This document shows, piece after piece, positions 62,503 through 64,000 of a DNA stretch of 64,000 nucleotides (position 1 is its first letter; the number at the start of each line of letters is the position of its first letter). The notes beneath the pieces were generated by a model. It had not been told where the DNA came from, did no database searches, and saw nothing but the letters and a program-made list of their open reading frames with translations. The translations under genes were made by a program, and so were the position numbers. Source of the stretch: Caballeronia cordobensis (lineage in GTDB: Bacteria; Pseudomonadota; Gammaproteobacteria; Burkholderiales; Burkholderiaceae). Where the stretch lies: the NCBI RefSeq assembly GCF_001544575.2, contig NZ_FCNY02000010.1:124001-188000 (forward strand), read 5' to 3'.

Positions 62503-64000
62503 ATGGAATTGATAGAACCGGTCGTTGAACAGCGCACAGCCAATCAGAAGTTCGTTCCGTCCCGCACATTGCCGGCCTTGCTGACAGCGCGCGCCGCACG
62601 GAATGGCAATGAACCTCTTTTCTCCGATGGATCGACCGTATGGAGTGGCGCTGATGCCGTCGAGATCGCATCCCGCCGCGCAGGCACACTGGCCGCTCAT
62701 GGCGTCAAGCGTGGCGATCATGTCGCGCTGCTTTGCGGAAACCGGATCGAGTTTATGGAGATCGTCCTTGGCTGCGGATGGCTTGGAGCTGTTGTTGTGC
62801 CCATCAACACGGCCTCACGCGGCCCGCAGCTCGAACATATCCTTCGTAACAGCGGCGCGCGCCTGCTGGTAGCCGAAGCGCAACTTGTCGATGTCGTGCA
62901 TGCCCTCTCAACGAAAGACCTCCCGCTGCAGCGCATCTGGATCATTGATGAACCGACGGCGGATTCTCTTTCCCCTGCTTACGACACGATTGCAATGCCA
63001 CCGGCGGCGGATCCCATCGCAGCTGCCGAGATCGGGGACGGAGACCCGTTTGCGGTGCTTTATACGTCTGGCACTTCGGGTTTGTCCAAAGGGGTGATCT
63101 GCCCACACGCCCAGTTCTACTGGTGGGGACGTAACACCGGGGGTGGTCTTGGCGTTGTCACGGGGGACGTGCTGTACACCTGCTTGCCGCTGTTCCATAC
63201 CAACGCGCTCAACAGCTTTTTCCAAGCATTGGTGAACGATGCGCAGTTGGTTGTTGGCCGACGTTTTTCGGCGAGTGGATTCTTCGACGCGCTGGTGGAT
63301 TCGCAAGCGACCGTTACCTTCGTTCTCGGTGCAATGGTGCCCATTCTGCTAGGCCGGCCGGTAGCGGAGAACGAGCGACGCCACCGGGTGCGCGTCGCGC
63401 TTGCGCCGGGCGTGCCGGGGCATTTTCAGAAAGAATTTACGGACCGCTGCGGCATCGCATTGATCGACGGGTACGGCTCAACGGAAACCAACTCTGTGAT
63501 GGGCGGCGACCTTAGCGCTCACCGCCCCGGATACATGGGTAAGCTGAATCAGGGCTTCGATGCGCGTGTCGTAGATGAACATGACCAACCGGTGCCAGAT
63601 GGCGAACCTGGCGAACTGATCTTACGTGCCGATGAGCCGTTTTCCTTTGCAAGCGGGTACCTGGGCATGGCGGGTGAAACGGTCAAGGCCTGGCGCAATC
63701 TTTGGTTTCACTCGGGCGACCGTGTCATACGGGAAGCGGACGGCTATTACCGATTCGTCGATCGCCAGAAGGACGCCATTCGCCGCCGCGGCGAAAACAT
63801 CTCCTCATATGAGGTCGAACAGGTCTTGCTGAGCCATCCTTCTGTCGAAACCGCAGCGGTATTCGCAGTGAAATCAACGCTTGCTGAAGATGAAGTGATG
63901 GCTGTAATCGGCCTGCGCGATGGCGAGGCGTTAGAGCCGCTCGATTTGGTTCGCTACTGCGAACCGCGACTGCCTTACTTCGCGGTGCCCCGTTATCTTG
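62503..64000 (+). CDS. AMP-dependent acyl-CoA synthetase/ligase (partial, runs off the right edge)
   Basis: 499 codons to the window edge, from ATG 62503 with AAAGAGG ten bases upstream. ANL-superfamily motifs are all visible: the P-loop VLYTSGTSGLSKGV, FHTNALNSFFQALV, the adenine motif IDGYGSTETNSV, HSGDRVIREADGYYRFVDR and the hinge DRQKDAIRRRGENISSYEVE. It activates a carboxylic acid to its CoA thioester. The C-terminal lysine motif lies beyond the edge. It is divergently transcribed from the LysR gene, which probably controls it. Confidence 0.9.
   Translation, partial: MELIEPVVEQRTANQKFVPSRTLPALLTARAARNGNEPLFSDGSTVWSGADAVEIASRRAGTLAAHGVKRGDHVALLCGNRIEFMEIVLGCGWLGAVVVPINTASRGPQLEHILRNSGARLLVAEAQLVDVVHALSTKDLPLQRIWIIDEPTADSLSPAYDTIAMPPAADPIAAAEIGDGDPFAVLYTSGTSGLSKGVICPHAQFYWWGRNTGGGLGVVTGDVLYTCLPLFHTNALNSFFQALVNDAQLVVGRRFSASGFFDALVDSQATVTFVLGAMVPILLGRPVAENERRHRVRVALAPGVPGHFQKEFTDRCGIALIDGYGSTETNSVMGGDLSAHRPGYMGKLNQGFDARVVDEHDQPVPDGEPGELILRADEPFSFASGYLGMAGETVKAWRNLWFHSGDRVIREADGYYRFVDRQKDAIRRRGENISSYEVEQVLLSHPSVETAAVFAVKSTLAEDEVMAVIGLRDGEALEPLDLVRYCEPRLPYFAVPRYL

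Overview
The window looks like part of a large plasmid (or plasmid-like secondary replicon) of a Burkholderiaceae bacterium, most likely the Burkholderia/Paraburkholderia/Caballeronia group. The reasons are the high G+C content, an iteron-controlled Rep gene beside parAB, conjugation genes, a DUF4148 remnant (a family typical of these bacteria) and abundant aromatic/terpenoid-type catabolic genes. The species cannot be fixed from the sequence alone.

Layout. (1) 1-8248, minus strand: one tightly overlapping operon with P-type conjugative type IV secretion genes (VirB8, VirB9 and VirB10 homologues, two lytic transglycosylases) running straight into R64-like type IVb pilus genes (TcpQ-domain protein, PilN secretin, PilO2 cut by the window edge). 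(2) 9.2-15.9 kb: replication and partition. About 14 GTAGTC-core iterons precede a Rep initiator; an array of CTACCACGTGGTAG palindromes lies before parA-parB, and a protein with two ParB-like helical modules follows. (3) 16-20.7 kb: a perfect LexA box in front of an ORF cut by an IS66-family element, a DUF4148 gene remnant on the other side, a TacA/TacT-type toxin-antitoxin pair and three small minus-strand genes of unknown function. (4) 21-33.2 kb: a defence-like island with two giant TIR-STAND-WD40 proteins (16 WD40 repeats each) flanking a four-helix SLATT/DUF4231-type membrane protein. It is bounded on the left by the remnant of a tyrosine recombinase C-terminus and on the right by a full-length related recombinase with a dif-like inverted repeat just upstream. 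(5) 33.7-41.2 kb: small or broken genes, then a compact five-gene GTPase-associated conflict system (calcineurin-like phosphoesterase, GASH-like helical protein, two GTPases, GAP1-like protein). (6) 42-64 kb: catabolic modules with their own regulators. These are an EmrB-type exporter/SnoaL/TetR set; a TetR-controlled set with an SMP-30 lactonase, a 6-oxocamphor-hydrolase-like crotonase, an ACS transporter, a three-subunit molybdenum hydroxylase, an EthD protein and a beta-hydroxyacid-dehydrogenase-like enzyme; a LysR-linked two-component flavin monooxygenase operon with an MHS transporter; and a LysR divergent from an acyl-CoA ligase cut by the right edge.

The strongest candidates for little-described biology are the TIR-STAND/SLATT/TIR-STAND locus and the five-gene GTPase system, which sit next to each other beside a site-specific recombinase. 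Both are recognised here by family resemblance and motifs only. Antiphage activity is an inference.
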